NCBI RefSeq assembly: GCF_032116555.1
Contig: NZ_CP134949.1
Coordinates: forward strand, 2,914,001-2,978,000
Direction of reading: 5' to 3'
DNA: 64,000 bases
From: Halobaculum sp. XH14
GTDB taxonomy: Archaea > Halobacteriota > Halobacteria > Halobacteriales > Haloferacaceae
The notes under the pieces were generated by a model. That model did no database searches and was not told where the DNA came from. It saw nothing but the letters and a program-made list of their open reading frames with translations. Positions within the stretch are counted from its first letter, which is position 1, and each line of letters begins with the position of its first letter. This document shows, one piece after another, positions 27,757 to 36,375 of this stretch. The position numbers and the translations under genes are program-made.

Positions 27757-28785
27757 ATGTCTGAAATCAGCTTCGAGTACAACATACCAGTGTTCGCCGG
27801 CGCGCCAGAGAGCGGGTCGGAGCCGGTACACCGTGACACGCCCTGTTATGAGGAACTCAGTTGGAGCCGCACGAAAACGGCGGTTCAGAAGGCCGAACGA
27901 CTCGGATTTGAGACCGTCTGGGCACCGGATCATCTCATGCTCGGCCGCGACCACGCCGAGTACGAGTGCTGGACGCTCCTGTCGGCCATCGCCGGGTTCA
28001 CCGACGACGTTAACGTTGGGTCGCTGGTGTTGTGTAATGACTACCGGAATCCGGCGCTCGTTGCCAAGATGGCCGCGACGCTTGATGTCGTCTCCGAAGG
28101 CCGCCTCGAGCTCGGTCTCGGTGCGGGATGGCACGAGCCCGAATACGACGCATACGGGTGGGAGTTCCGTGATGGCTTCGAGCGATTGATGCGCCTGGAT
28201 GAGGCCATTCGGGCAATGAAGCGTCTCTGGTCGGCGGGCAGTGAAGGAGCGAGTTTCGACGGCGATCACTACCAGATCGAGGACGCCTACTGTGTCCCGG
28301 CACCGGTACAGGAGCCGCACCCGCCAATCCTCGTCGGCGGTCAGGGCGAGGAGGTGACGCTCAAACTCGTCGCGAAGCATGCCGACGTTTGGAACACTGA
28401 CGTGTTCAACGGCGATGTGGACACGCTGACCCACAAGACCGGCGTCATCGAAGACCACTGCGAGACGGTCGGTCGTGACCCGGATGAGATCGAGTATTCG
28501 TGGGACGGTCACGTCATCTGTACCCGCGATGAGACGAAGCTCGATCGGCTACTCAACCGGATGCTACCAATTCAATTCGAGACTGAGTACACCGACCAAC
28601 CTGACATCGAAACGAAGGAAGACGCCCGCGAGTACTTCGTCATGGGGACGCCAGAGGAGTGTGCTGCGGCCATCGAAGACCGCATCGAGGTTGGCGTCAC
28701 CAAGTTCCAGGGGTGGTTCGTCGACTTTCCCGACGCCGACGGGATGGAACTGTTCGCCGACGAAGTCATCCCGGAGTTCACCTGA
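27757..28785 (+). CDS. Luciferase-like (LLM class) flavin/F420-dependent oxidoreductase
   Basis: A 342-residue TIM-barrel oxidoreductase of the bacterial luciferase/F420-dependent family. Visible blocks are LGFETVWAPDHLML near the N-terminus, RLELGLGAGWHEPEYDAYGW and PPILVGGQGEEVTLKLVAKH. Haloarchaea make F420, so F420 is a plausible cofactor. It is translationally linked to the rhamnonate-dehydratase-like gene (2-base gap), suggesting it acts on the same pathway, for instance oxidising a deoxy-keto acid or an aglycone. That role is inferred. Confidence 0.75.
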   Translation: MSEISFEYNIPVFAGAPESGSEPVHRDTPCYEELSWSRTKTAVQKAERLGFETVWAPDHLMLGRDHAEYECWTLLSAIAGFTDDVNVGSLVLCNDYRNPALVAKMAATLDVVSEGRLELGLGAGWHEPEYDAYGWEFRDGFERLMRLDEAIRAMKRLWSAGSEGASFDGDHYQIEDAYCVPAPVQEPHPPILVGGQGEEVTLKLVAKHADVWNTDVFNGDVDTLTHKTGVIEDHCETVGRDPDEIEYSWDGHVICTRDETKLDRLLNRMLPIQFETEYTDQPDIETKEDAREYFVMGTPEECAAAIEDRIEVGVTKFQGWFVDFPDADGMELFADEVIPEFT

Positions 28786-28983
28786 GGGAACTGCCCGCGT
28801 TCGCGTCGATATTGGCGACAGAGTACGCGAGTGATCCCGCCCAATCACGCGTCTACATCCGACGCCAACACCCGTTCTACCCTCCCCTGGATCACCGATA
28901 ACGAGACCAACTTGCCGGCCACTGTGTCGCTCTCGGTTCGACCTGCGTTTGGCCCAGAAGGAAGGGGGACGTAATCCAGCGCG

Positions 28984-29829
28984 CTACGACTCCTTGTCGG
29001 TGATCGATGCCGTGGATGCTTCCACGTATGCCGGTTCGAAGATGGTGTCCCAATCTTCACGGAAGATATCATCTTTTGCTTCGCGGACAATCTGTTGGGC
29101 ACCATCTGACAGAGGATATTCCACCTCGTCGAAGAGTATCGCCGATTCGATGCGCAAATGTCCCAGTACGAAGTCGCGAGCGGCCGCTTCGGGGACACCC
29201 ATTTCGACCGCTGTGTCGAGCCCTTCTCGGATGATCGTAAGACAGGTCGCAGTGAGTGTTTCCCCGAGAGCCGGTTCCAGGATGGCCATCTGCTCGGTGG
29301 TCAAACGATGGGCCTCGTCGACCGGGGCGTAGATGTCTCTCGCTATCGACTCCCCGACGTCGTAGTCCGATTCCGGCCCTTGTTCCAGCGCACAGACGAT
29401 GTTTTGTTCCGCCAGACCGCGTCCCCCGAAGAGGTCGGCCTGGGCCTCTCGGTCGGTTTCCGTTGCGAAGAGTTGCGGGTGACACGGATGGCTGATGAAA
29501 TACGTCACGTCGTCGCGTTCGTGCAAGACTCCCGCATGCGCGGCGGCGGGATCGAGTAGGAAGATGACCGTCCCTGCATCAAGGTGGGGAACTATCTCTT
29601 CGGTCAGGTCGCTGATTACCGTATCCGGAACTGCGAGGATCACGACGTCCGCCCCGGGGAGCGCCTCATCCTGGGACATCGGGGAGAGACCCCGTTCGGA
29701 AAGACGTTCGTGCCCTTCGGTACTCGGTTCGACACACCGGAGGTTGTAACTGGACACTCCGCCCAACTGGTCGACGATCCGGCATCCCATTTTGCCGCCG
29801 GCTCCCATGACTGTAATGGTGGTTGGCAT
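28984..29829 (-). CDS. PGDH-like NAD-dependent enzyme, D-apionate oxidoisomerase (ApnO) candidate
   Basis: A 281-residue protein with an N-terminal Rossmann motif GAGGKMG and a C-terminal all-helical domain of the phosphogluconate-dehydrogenase C-terminal type (EQMAILEPALGETLTATCLT; AARDFVLGHLRIESAILF). This architecture is what I recall for D-apionate oxidoisomerase, which converts D-apionate to 3-oxo-isoapionate. Two in-frame ATGs exist (29844 and 29829). The TATA-like box at 29857-29866 is about 27-32 bases from the second, so I chose 29829 (MPTTITVMGAGG). The RLP and DUF1537 kinase downstream in the island are the partners expected for this pathway. True 6-phosphogluconate dehydrogenase is unlikely: the protein is too short. 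Confidence 0.65.
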   Translation of the reverse strand: MPTTITVMGAGGKMGCRIVDQLGGVSSYNLRCVEPSTEGHERLSERGLSPMSQDEALPGADVVILAVPDTVISDLTEEIVPHLDAGTVIFLLDPAAAHAGVLHERDDVTYFISHPCHPQLFATETDREAQADLFGGRGLAEQNIVCALEQGPESDYDVGESIARDIYAPVDEAHRLTTEQMAILEPALGETLTATCLTIIREGLDTAVEMGVPEAAARDFVLGHLRIESAILFDEVEYPLSDGAQQIVREAKDDIFREDWDTIFEPAYVEASTASITDKES

Positions 29830-30007
29830 GACGATATCGTCCATTGACTCAACGGGTATTTATAATCTTGCGTTCCTCACAGCTCGACCCGCGAGTCTCG
29901 TACTGCTGCTGGCACATCCTCGGGCACCCACTCTCGACTGATTCGACCTCCACCGACCCTGTTCACCGGTAGATATAAATTCGAATCTTCGGATTTTCCG
30001 AACGGCA
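29830..30007. promoter_or_regulatory. Divergent promoter region between ApnO-like and GH127-like genes
   Basis: Two TATA-like boxes face away from each other: TATTTATAAT at 29857-29866 (for the minus-strand gene) and AGATATAAAT at 29971-29980 (for the plus-strand gene, about 30 bases before the ATG at 30008). Both would give nearly leaderless transcripts. The shared 178-base region suggests co-regulation. Confidence 0.6.
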
Positions 30008-31720
30008 ATGACTGACGACTCGCCGGCAGAGACGAAACAAGTACCGGATACGCTCCTCTTGGAGGATCACGCAAAGCTGGGACTGAACGCACTCACTGGC
30101 TACGTTGACCAGCGACGGGATCACATGCCCTATTTCTACGCCAATCTGAAGGCTGACCCGGCGAAACTGTGCCACTCCCGATGGGATTACGGTTCGTCCG
30201 TAGGTCGTCTCACATCGTCGTTCGCACTTGCACGAGAGATGACGAAGAGCGACGACGGGGCAGACGTGGAGGAGCGCCTCCGTGAGAAGCTCCTCGATTT
30301 CTTCGAGGATGACGGTCTCAACTATCGCCAGGGGTCGGAATCGTACGAAAAGGTCGCGAACATGCACGACCAACGCTCAGTGCTTCTCGGTCTGGTTGGG
30401 TGGGCCCTTTCAACCGACAGCGAGGAACCCCGTGAGGCCGCCGCAGATCTCTGTGCCGGTCTCAAGCGGATCGCAGAGAAGGGGAACAATCACGATGTCG
30501 ACAAGGATGACTTCTGGTACTTCCCTTCGGCCGAACATCCCCGTGGCGGCTGGCAAGCCGACGATATGATCTACCTCGGCATGTCGGTCGACCCTGCACA
30601 CACGAGCGCTCGCATGATCGACCCGCTCGTGAAATTTTACGAACTCACGGGCAATCAGGACGCGCTCGATCTGGCAGAAAACTTCGCCCGCCACACCGTC
30701 GAGTACAGTGGCGCCTTCAACGCCGACGGGAGCTTCAACGACGGCCACGAGTTCCGATTCGGTCACTTCCACAGTCGGACGGTCAGTGTCGCGTCCATTG
30801 CCCGCTACGGAGCCATCACCGGTGACGCGTCCTACCTCACTTGGGCGGAGAACATCTACGACTGGATCCTCGATCAGGGGACGGCATTCGGCTGGTTCCC
30901 GGGAGCACTCATCGAGACCAAGGCCCACCACCACGAAACCTGCACCCTCACCGACATCATCGAGATCGGTATCACGCTCGCACGGAACGGGTACGAGGAG
31001 TACTGGGACGACGTCGAGCGCTTCGTCCGAAATCACCTGGTCGAAACGCAACTCACGGAAAACGACTGGATCGTTGAGGGGGAGGAGTCGATGAACGACG
31101 AGGAGTGCGTCTTCACAGACGTTGGAGAGCGCTCGCTCGGGGCGTTTCCGGGATGGGCCGCTCCGCACGATTTCGTCTGTGACGTTGACCACATGAACGA
31201 CATCATGACGTGTTGTGTCGCCTCCGGCGTTCGCGGACTGTTCCTGGCGTGGGACAACGCCGTCACCGACGAAGGAGACCACCTCGCGGTAAATCTGCTC
31301 GTGAACCGCCAAACCGAGCAACTGGACGTCGAAAGTTACCTCCCCCACCACGGACGACTCGAACTCACAGCCAACGTCGATCTTGACGAGGTTCGTGTTC
31401 GCATCCCCCAATGGGCTGAGAATTCGGAGGTGCTGCTCGAGCGGGAGGATGACGAGCAGACCCCCGAATGGCGCGGGACGTTCGTCACCGTTCCCGACCT
31501 GGCAGAGGACGAATCCGTCACGATCACCTTCCCGGTCAAGGAACGGGAATCGACCGAAGCCGCCTGGAATCGTGACTTCGCCGTCGACTGGCGCGGAGAC
31601 TCCGTCCGCTCCATCTCTCCGTCGGGAACGCATTACCCGCTATACGCCGATCGAGAAGTGTACGACGACGTTCCGATGCGAACTGTCTCGACCGACCGTC
31701 GACGGACCTTCAGTTGGTGA
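30008..31720 (+). CDS. GH127-like glycoside hydrolase (beta-L-arabinofuranosidase/DUF1680 type)
   Basis: A 570-residue protein with a long alpha-helical barrel region (about residues 20-420) and a beta-rich C-terminus (about 430-560). In GH127 enzymes the catalytic zinc is held by a Glu-x-Cys pair and a Cys-Cys pair. Here they appear as Glu310 and Cys312 in HHETCTLTD, and Cys402-Cys403 in IMTCCVASG. No Tat or Sec signal is visible, so it should act in the cytosol on imported oligosaccharides. Beta-L-arabinofuranose and apiose are both furanosidic sugars, so a beta-apiosidase activity is conceivable, but that is speculation. It precedes the sugar transporter, with its own TATA-like box. Confidence 0.7.
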   Translation: MTDDSPAETKQVPDTLLLEDHAKLGLNALTGYVDQRRDHMPYFYANLKADPAKLCHSRWDYGSSVGRLTSSFALAREMTKSDDGADVEERLREKLLDFFEDDGLNYRQGSESYEKVANMHDQRSVLLGLVGWALSTDSEEPREAAADLCAGLKRIAEKGNNHDVDKDDFWYFPSAEHPRGGWQADDMIYLGMSVDPAHTSARMIDPLVKFYELTGNQDALDLAENFARHTVEYSGAFNADGSFNDGHEFRFGHFHSRTVSVASIARYGAITGDASYLTWAENIYDWILDQGTAFGWFPGALIETKAHHHETCTLTDIIEIGITLARNGYEEYWDDVERFVRNHLVETQLTENDWIVEGEESMNDEECVFTDVGERSLGAFPGWAAPHDFVCDVDHMNDIMTCCVASGVRGLFLAWDNAVTDEGDHLAVNLLVNRQTEQLDVESYLPHHGRLELTANVDLDEVRVRIPQWAENSEVLLEREDDEQTPEWRGTFVTVPDLAEDESVTITFPVKERESTEAAWNRDFAVDWRGDSVRSISPSGTHYPLYADREVYDDVPMRTVSTDRRRTFSW

Positions 31721-31924
31721 ACCGAGTGGATCTGAACGGACTCCCTCCAGTGGGGCCGGAGTCGCGATCTGTGGCCGTCCACTGATCCATTGCCACCTGT
31801 TCTGTCTCTCACAGCACACGGAACCCCCCGTCGTGAGTACCGGTGAAGAAATAGCAAGCAATCCGAATATTTATGAACGGTCATAATACTTATATGGGTT
31901 GCTATAGAGTACCAAGATGTAGCC

Positions 31925-33316
31925 ATGCAAGAGGATTCACCTCTTAGTCGACGTAGAGCACTGCAGGCAATGGTTGCCACGGGGGTTCCACTGGCCGCCG
32001 GTTGTCTCGGCGGAGGCGACGGCACCGAGACGCCCGACAGTTCCGGTGGAGGTTCAAACAGTGACGGCAACGGCGAATCGGATTCGAATGACAATCAAGG
32101 AGGCAACTCCAACACGGAGATCAACTTCTGGGCGAAAGAACCCTCTCTCGAGGAGTTTATCCGGGAGCTGGCGAACGATTACGATGGGGCGCAGGTGGAC
32201 ACCAGTATCGTCCCCGAAGCTGACCTCGCCACGGAACTCAACTCCGCCCGGGCGGCGAACACCCTTCCGAACGTCGTTCAGTCCGCGATGGTGACGGGCC
32301 AGTTGATGGTGGAAAACGACATCACCGCGAACGAGCAGGCGACCCAGATCATCGAGGATCTGGGGGAAGACGACTTTTACGATCAGGCGCTCGCTCTCGT
32401 CAGCGCACCTGACGGTGGGTACTTCTCCGTCCCACACAGTATCGACATTCAGACGCTCGGGTGGCGAACGAGCAAGTTCGAGGAGGTCGGTCTCTCGGAA
32501 CCGCCGACGTCGTGGGAAGGGATCGAGGCCGCAGCCGAAGCCTTCCACGATCCAGACAATGACGAGTACGGGATCGGGATCGGAAGCGCCCACCACCGCT
32601 TCACTCGGCAGTGTTTTCAGCCGATCGCGCTCTCGAACGGCGCGCGCGTGTTCAACGAGGACGGCGAGATCATCTTCGACAATCCGGAGATGGTCGAGGC
32701 GATCGAGTTCTACGCGATGCTCCAGAGCGAATACGGTATCCCCGGCGATCACGACCACGTGCCGGTGTTCAACGCCTACGTGGACGAAACCATTCACTTC
32801 CTGTCCTTCTCGTCGTACATCCTCGGGTTGATCACCGACAACGGTGGCGAAGAGATGGCGCGTGACACGAATGCTGCGTTCACGCACAGCTCCAGCAACG
32901 GTGAGGCGGCCGCGGGTAACGCGACGCTGTTCACCGTCTTGGACTCGAACGCACAATCCCAACTCACCGCCTCCGAGGGCTTCGTCGAGTACATGTACAC
33001 GGGCGATGCGTACGTGGAGTGGCTGCACGACAACCTGGGCGCGTTCGGTCCGACACGCAAGTCGGTCTTCGAGAGCGACGCCTACCAGGACCACGACAAC
33101 TGGGACATCTGGGAAGAGGATCTGCAGGAGCGACAAGAGGTAATGGATTCGACGCTCCAACGGTTCGGCATCGTTAACGGAACACCCCAGACTGGGATCG
33201 GCGCTATCACGAGCCAACTCCTGATCGCCGAAGCGGTCAGTCGAGCCATCGACGGCGAAAACGCGAGCGACGTCGCTTCAGAAGTTGCAGACAAGATGCG
33301 AAACGCTATAGAATAA
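31925..33316 (+). CDS. CUT1 sugar ABC transporter substrate-binding lipoprotein
   Basis: A 463-residue family-1 binding protein. The Tat motif SRRRALQAMVATG is followed by lipobox AAGC and a Gly/Ser/Asn/Asp-rich linker (residues about 30-65). The mature part has typical SBP_bac_1 segments such as YFSVPHSIDIQTLGWRTS and PPTSWEGIEAAAEAFHD. Binding proteins of this size usually take oligosaccharides or glycosides. A TATA-like box (31886-31896) precedes it. It begins a five-gene transporter operon. The neighbouring rhamnosidase and GH127-like enzyme make rhamnose- or pentose-containing oligosaccharides the likeliest ligands. Confidence 0.85.
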   Translation: MQEDSPLSRRRALQAMVATGVPLAAGCLGGGDGTETPDSSGGGSNSDGNGESDSNDNQGGNSNTEINFWAKEPSLEEFIRELANDYDGAQVDTSIVPEADLATELNSARAANTLPNVVQSAMVTGQLMVENDITANEQATQIIEDLGEDDFYDQALALVSAPDGGYFSVPHSIDIQTLGWRTSKFEEVGLSEPPTSWEGIEAAAEAFHDPDNDEYGIGIGSAHHRFTRQCFQPIALSNGARVFNEDGEIIFDNPEMVEAIEFYAMLQSEYGIPGDHDHVPVFNAYVDETIHFLSFSSYILGLITDNGGEEMARDTNAAFTHSSSNGEAAAGNATLFTVLDSNAQSQLTASEGFVEYMYTGDAYVEWLHDNLGAFGPTRKSVFESDAYQDHDNWDIWEEDLQERQEVMDSTLQRFGIVNGTPQTGIGAITSQLLIAEAVSRAIDGENASDVASEVADKMRNAIE

Positions 33317-33339
33317 AGACGTCCTCCCCCTATACTGCA

Positions 33340-34254
33340 ATGAACCTTATTACAAACGCGTTTCCGGTACTCGGAATCAGAAATCCGCGGAACATGACGA
33401 TCGAGGAAAAAGAGAAGTTCCTCGGTTATGCGCTCATCCTTCCGTCCATCCTCCTGGTGGGGATCGTGATCATCTACCCCCTGGTGTTCAACGCGTACCT
33501 CAGTTTTACCGAGGTGCCGTTGAACCCGGCAGAGTCACCAACGTGGGTGGGACTCTCGAACTATGACTCGCTCCTCCAGAGTTCCCAGTTCTGGGATTCA
33601 TTCAAAACGACGATCATCTTCACGTTCTTCTCGGACCTGTTCGCGCTGCTGATCGGATTAGCTGCCGGACTGCTGCTTCGGCGACAGTTTCGGGGAAGGC
33701 GGTTCGTCAGAGGACTCGTCCTGCTACCGTTCATCACGCCGGTGATCGCAGTGACGTTCACCTGGCAGTGGATGTTCGAACCCGTATACGGCGTCTTCAC
33801 GATGTTGTACACCACCCTCACCGGTGCGTCGACAGCTCCTGATATTCTCGGTCAAAGCGACACTGCGGTGTGGGTCGTTATCCTCTACAGCTCGTGGCGG
33901 TATTACCCGTTCGCCTTCCTGATGTTGATCGCCCGTCTCCAGGCGATTCCCGGGGAAATGTATGAAGCGGCGAAGATCGACGGGGCCAGTCGTTTCTCAC
34001 AGTTCAAGGACATCACGTTTCCCGAGATCAAGTACATCCTCGGAACCATCTTCATCCTCCGGTGGGTGTGGAACTTCAACACGTACGCGGACGTCTGGCT
34101 CGTCTCAAGCGAGGTGACGACACTGCCCATCTTCACCTATCAAACCGCATTCTCGACCTTCGAACAGGGCATGGCATCGGCCATCTCAATGATCCTGTTC
34201 GTGTTCTTGATGATCTTCGTGTTCGTTTACGTCTCGGTGGTGATAGAATGGTAA
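33340..34254 (+). CDS. CUT1 sugar ABC transporter permease, MalF/UgpA type
   Basis: A 304-residue permease with six hydrophobic helices and the EAA coupling loop EMYEAAKIDGASRFSQFKDI. It begins 23 bases after the binding protein. Its stop overlaps the next permease gene by 7 bases, indicating coupled translation. It forms half of the transmembrane channel. Confidence 0.9.
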   Translation: MNLITNAFPVLGIRNPRNMTIEEKEKFLGYALILPSILLVGIVIIYPLVFNAYLSFTEVPLNPAESPTWVGLSNYDSLLQSSQFWDSFKTTIIFTFFSDLFALLIGLAAGLLLRRQFRGRRFVRGLVLLPFITPVIAVTFTWQWMFEPVYGVFTMLYTTLTGASTAPDILGQSDTAVWVVILYSSWRYYPFAFLMLIARLQAIPGEMYEAAKIDGASRFSQFKDITFPEIKYILGTIFILRWVWNFNTYADVWLVSSEVTTLPIFTYQTAFSTFEQGMASAISMILFVFLMIFVFVYVSVVIEW

Positions 34255-35201
34255 ACGACGACGCCCAGACGGACGGGGGCCGATCGATCGAGGACGGATC
34301 GCCCCTCGCGACAGTACTCCACAACACCAGGTCCGCGTTCGCCATGGTGTTCAAGCGCCAGAGCATCGAGCAAAGCATCTGGGAGAAACTGGCGTTCTAC
34401 GCCGGAATCGTGGGCTTGCTCGTGTTCACGCTGTTCCCGTTCTACGTGATGCTCCTGACGAGCATTACCTCGAGTGCCGAACTCTACTCGATTCCGTTCG
34501 ACATCGTCCCGGAGACGTACACACTCGACCACTACAGCTACGTCCTGCTGTCCGAGGATTTCCCGTTCCTCACCTACTTCACCAACTCGTTCATCGTCGC
34601 CTCGGTAACGAGTGGTCTGGCGGTGATCGTCGCGACGTTCGGCGGGTATAGCTTCGCCCGACTCGACTATCCGGGACGGAAACTCATCGCTCGCCTCGTG
34701 TTGGTCGTCTACCTCTTCGGCGGGATCGTCCTCGTCGTCCCGCTCTTTCGCGTGATCGCCGCACTGGGCCTCATCGACACGCTGGGCAGTCTGATGATCA
34801 CCTATCTCGTCATCGTCTTACCGCTATCACTGTATCTCCTGGGGAACTACTTCAGGAGCATCCCCGAGGAGATAGAGGAGGCGGCCTTGGTCGACGGCTA
34901 CTCGCGATTGGAGACGATTTTCTACATTACGCTCCCGCTTAGCGCACCCGCAATCGTCGCCGTGTTCCTGTTCGCGTTCATCATCGCGTGGAACGATTAC
35001 TTGTTCGCGAGCATCTTCCTCGACTCCCCCGAGAAGTACACCCTCATCATCGGGGTCGAGTATCTGAACGTCCAGTACACGCGGGTTTGGGGTCGAATCA
35101 TGGCGGCATCGGTGGCGACGAGCGCCCCGATCATCGTCTTCTTCCTCTACCTGGAGAAGTACCTCGTCGAAGGACTTACCACCGGGGGAGTGGAGGGCTA
35201 A
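34248..35201 (+). CDS. CUT1 sugar ABC transporter permease, MalG/UgpE type
   Basis: A 317-residue permease with six helices and the EAA loop EEIEEAALVDGYSRLETIFY. The open frame extends upstream into the previous gene, but the ATG at 34248 (MVNDDAQTDGG) overlaps the previous stop and fits family length. The N-terminal cytoplasmic tail of about 45 residues is longer than in bacterial MalG, as is common in haloarchaea. It pairs with the MalF-type permease. Confidence 0.9.
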   Translation: MVNDDAQTDGGRSIEDGSPLATVLHNTRSAFAMVFKRQSIEQSIWEKLAFYAGIVGLLVFTLFPFYVMLLTSITSSAELYSIPFDIVPETYTLDHYSYVLLSEDFPFLTYFTNSFIVASVTSGLAVIVATFGGYSFARLDYPGRKLIARLVLVVYLFGGIVLVVPLFRVIAALGLIDTLGSLMITYLVIVLPLSLYLLGNYFRSIPEEIEEAALVDGYSRLETIFYITLPLSAPAIVAVFLFAFIIAWNDYLFASIFLDSPEKYTLIIGVEYLNVQYTRVWGRIMAASVATSAPIIVFFLYLEKYLVEGLTTGGVEG

Positions 35202-35205
35202 TCAA

Positions 35206-36372
35206 ATGAGCGAGGAGAAACACCAGTCCACGTTGCTCCAAGAACGGGACGGTGATGCATTCGAGTCGGGTGAGAGTGCCGCCGTCGAACTCGCTGACGT
35301 CAGGAAAGAGTACGGAGACATCGTCGCAGTCGACGACATCGATCTCCGGATCGAACCGACCGAGTTTTTCGTGTTACTCGGCCCGTCCGGCTGTGGCAAG
35401 ACGACCACCCTCCGAATGGTCGCCGGGCTCGAAACACCGACTAGTGGTCGTATCTCGATCGGGGACGAGGAGGTCACTGACATGCTCCCCCGCCACCGTG
35501 ACATCTCGATGGTGTTCCAGAGTTACGCGCTGTATCCACACAAGACCGTCAAGGAGAACCTCCGGTTTCCATTGAACAAGATGGATCTCTCGTCGGCCGA
35601 GAAAGCCGACCGAATCGCTGCAACGGCGGAGATGCTCGAGATAGACGACCTCCTCGAAAAAACTCCAGGGCAGTTGAGCGGCGGACAACGACAACGCGTC
35701 GCCGTCGGTCGGACCGTCGTCAGGGAACCGAGTGTATTCCTGATGGATGAACCGCTGAGCAACCTTGATGCCAAACTACGCGTCCAGACCAGGAGCGAAC
35801 TGCGACAACTCCAGCAGGAACTCGAGACGACCACGCTGTACGTGACCCACGACCAGGAGGAGGCGATGAGTCTCGCCGACCGGATGGCGATCATGAACGA
35901 CGGCGACATTGAACAGGTCGGGACGCCCCAAGAGATCTACGAGTCGCCGACGAACGCGTTCGTCGCTGGCTTCCTCGGGGAACCCGCAATTAACTTCCTC
36001 CCCGTGACCGATCGGACCGGAGGCAAGATCGTCGTCGGGAGCCTTCCCACAGGCGTGTTCGGAGATACGTTCCCGGTGGAGACAGAGCGGTTCGGCATCC
36101 GGCCAGAAGACATCGACGTCCTGGACTCCATGGACGGCGAGTGGGAAGACGTCGACGGGAAGAGCGCTCCCGTGGAGTTCACGGTACGATTCATCGAACC
36201 GCTCGGGAACTCATACGAAATCGAACTCACGAGAGAGGAAACCTCGTTGAAGGCTCACACTGTCGATCTGCCCGCCTCCGTCGAAGAGGGCTCGACAGTT
36301 CCGATCGTCTTCGACCTGCAGAACGTGCTCGCCTTCGATGCGAACGGCGATACCATCACTACGGAGGAATAA
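35206..36372 (+). CDS. Sugar ABC transporter ATPase, MalK/UgpC type (first of two)
   Basis: A 388-residue ATPase with Walker A GPSGCGKTTTLRM, Q-loop MVFQSYALYPHKTV, signature LSGGQRQRVAVGR, Walker B VFLMDEPLSNLDA and switch THDQEEAMSLAD, then a TOBE-type regulatory domain (from about residue 240). It starts 4 bases after the permease stop. The operon encodes a second full ATPase immediately downstream, so the transporter may use an ATPase heterodimer, or one subunit may serve another permease. Confidence 0.9.
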   Translation: MSEEKHQSTLLQERDGDAFESGESAAVELADVRKEYGDIVAVDDIDLRIEPTEFFVLLGPSGCGKTTTLRMVAGLETPTSGRISIGDEEVTDMLPRHRDISMVFQSYALYPHKTVKENLRFPLNKMDLSSAEKADRIAATAEMLEIDDLLEKTPGQLSGGQRQRVAVGRTVVREPSVFLMDEPLSNLDAKLRVQTRSELRQLQQELETTTLYVTHDQEEAMSLADRMAIMNDGDIEQVGTPQEIYESPTNAFVAGFLGEPAINFLPVTDRTGGKIVVGSLPTGVFGDTFPVETERFGIRPEDIDVLDSMDGEWEDVDGKSAPVEFTVRFIEPLGNSYEIELTREETSLKAHTVDLPASVEEGSTVPIVFDLQNVLAFDANGDTITTEE

Positions 36373-36375
36373 TCC

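Noticed and set aside
28984-29829. 6-phosphogluconate dehydrogenase
   Set aside because: Too short, and the C-terminal helical domain is of the PGDH_C type found in oxidoisomerase-like proteins rather than the long 6PGD domain.
30410-31633. Long minus-strand frame (407 codons) opposite the GH127-like gene
   Set aside because: Composition and lack of motifs fit an antisense shadow of a GC-rich gene; the plus strand carries conserved zinc-ligand motifs.
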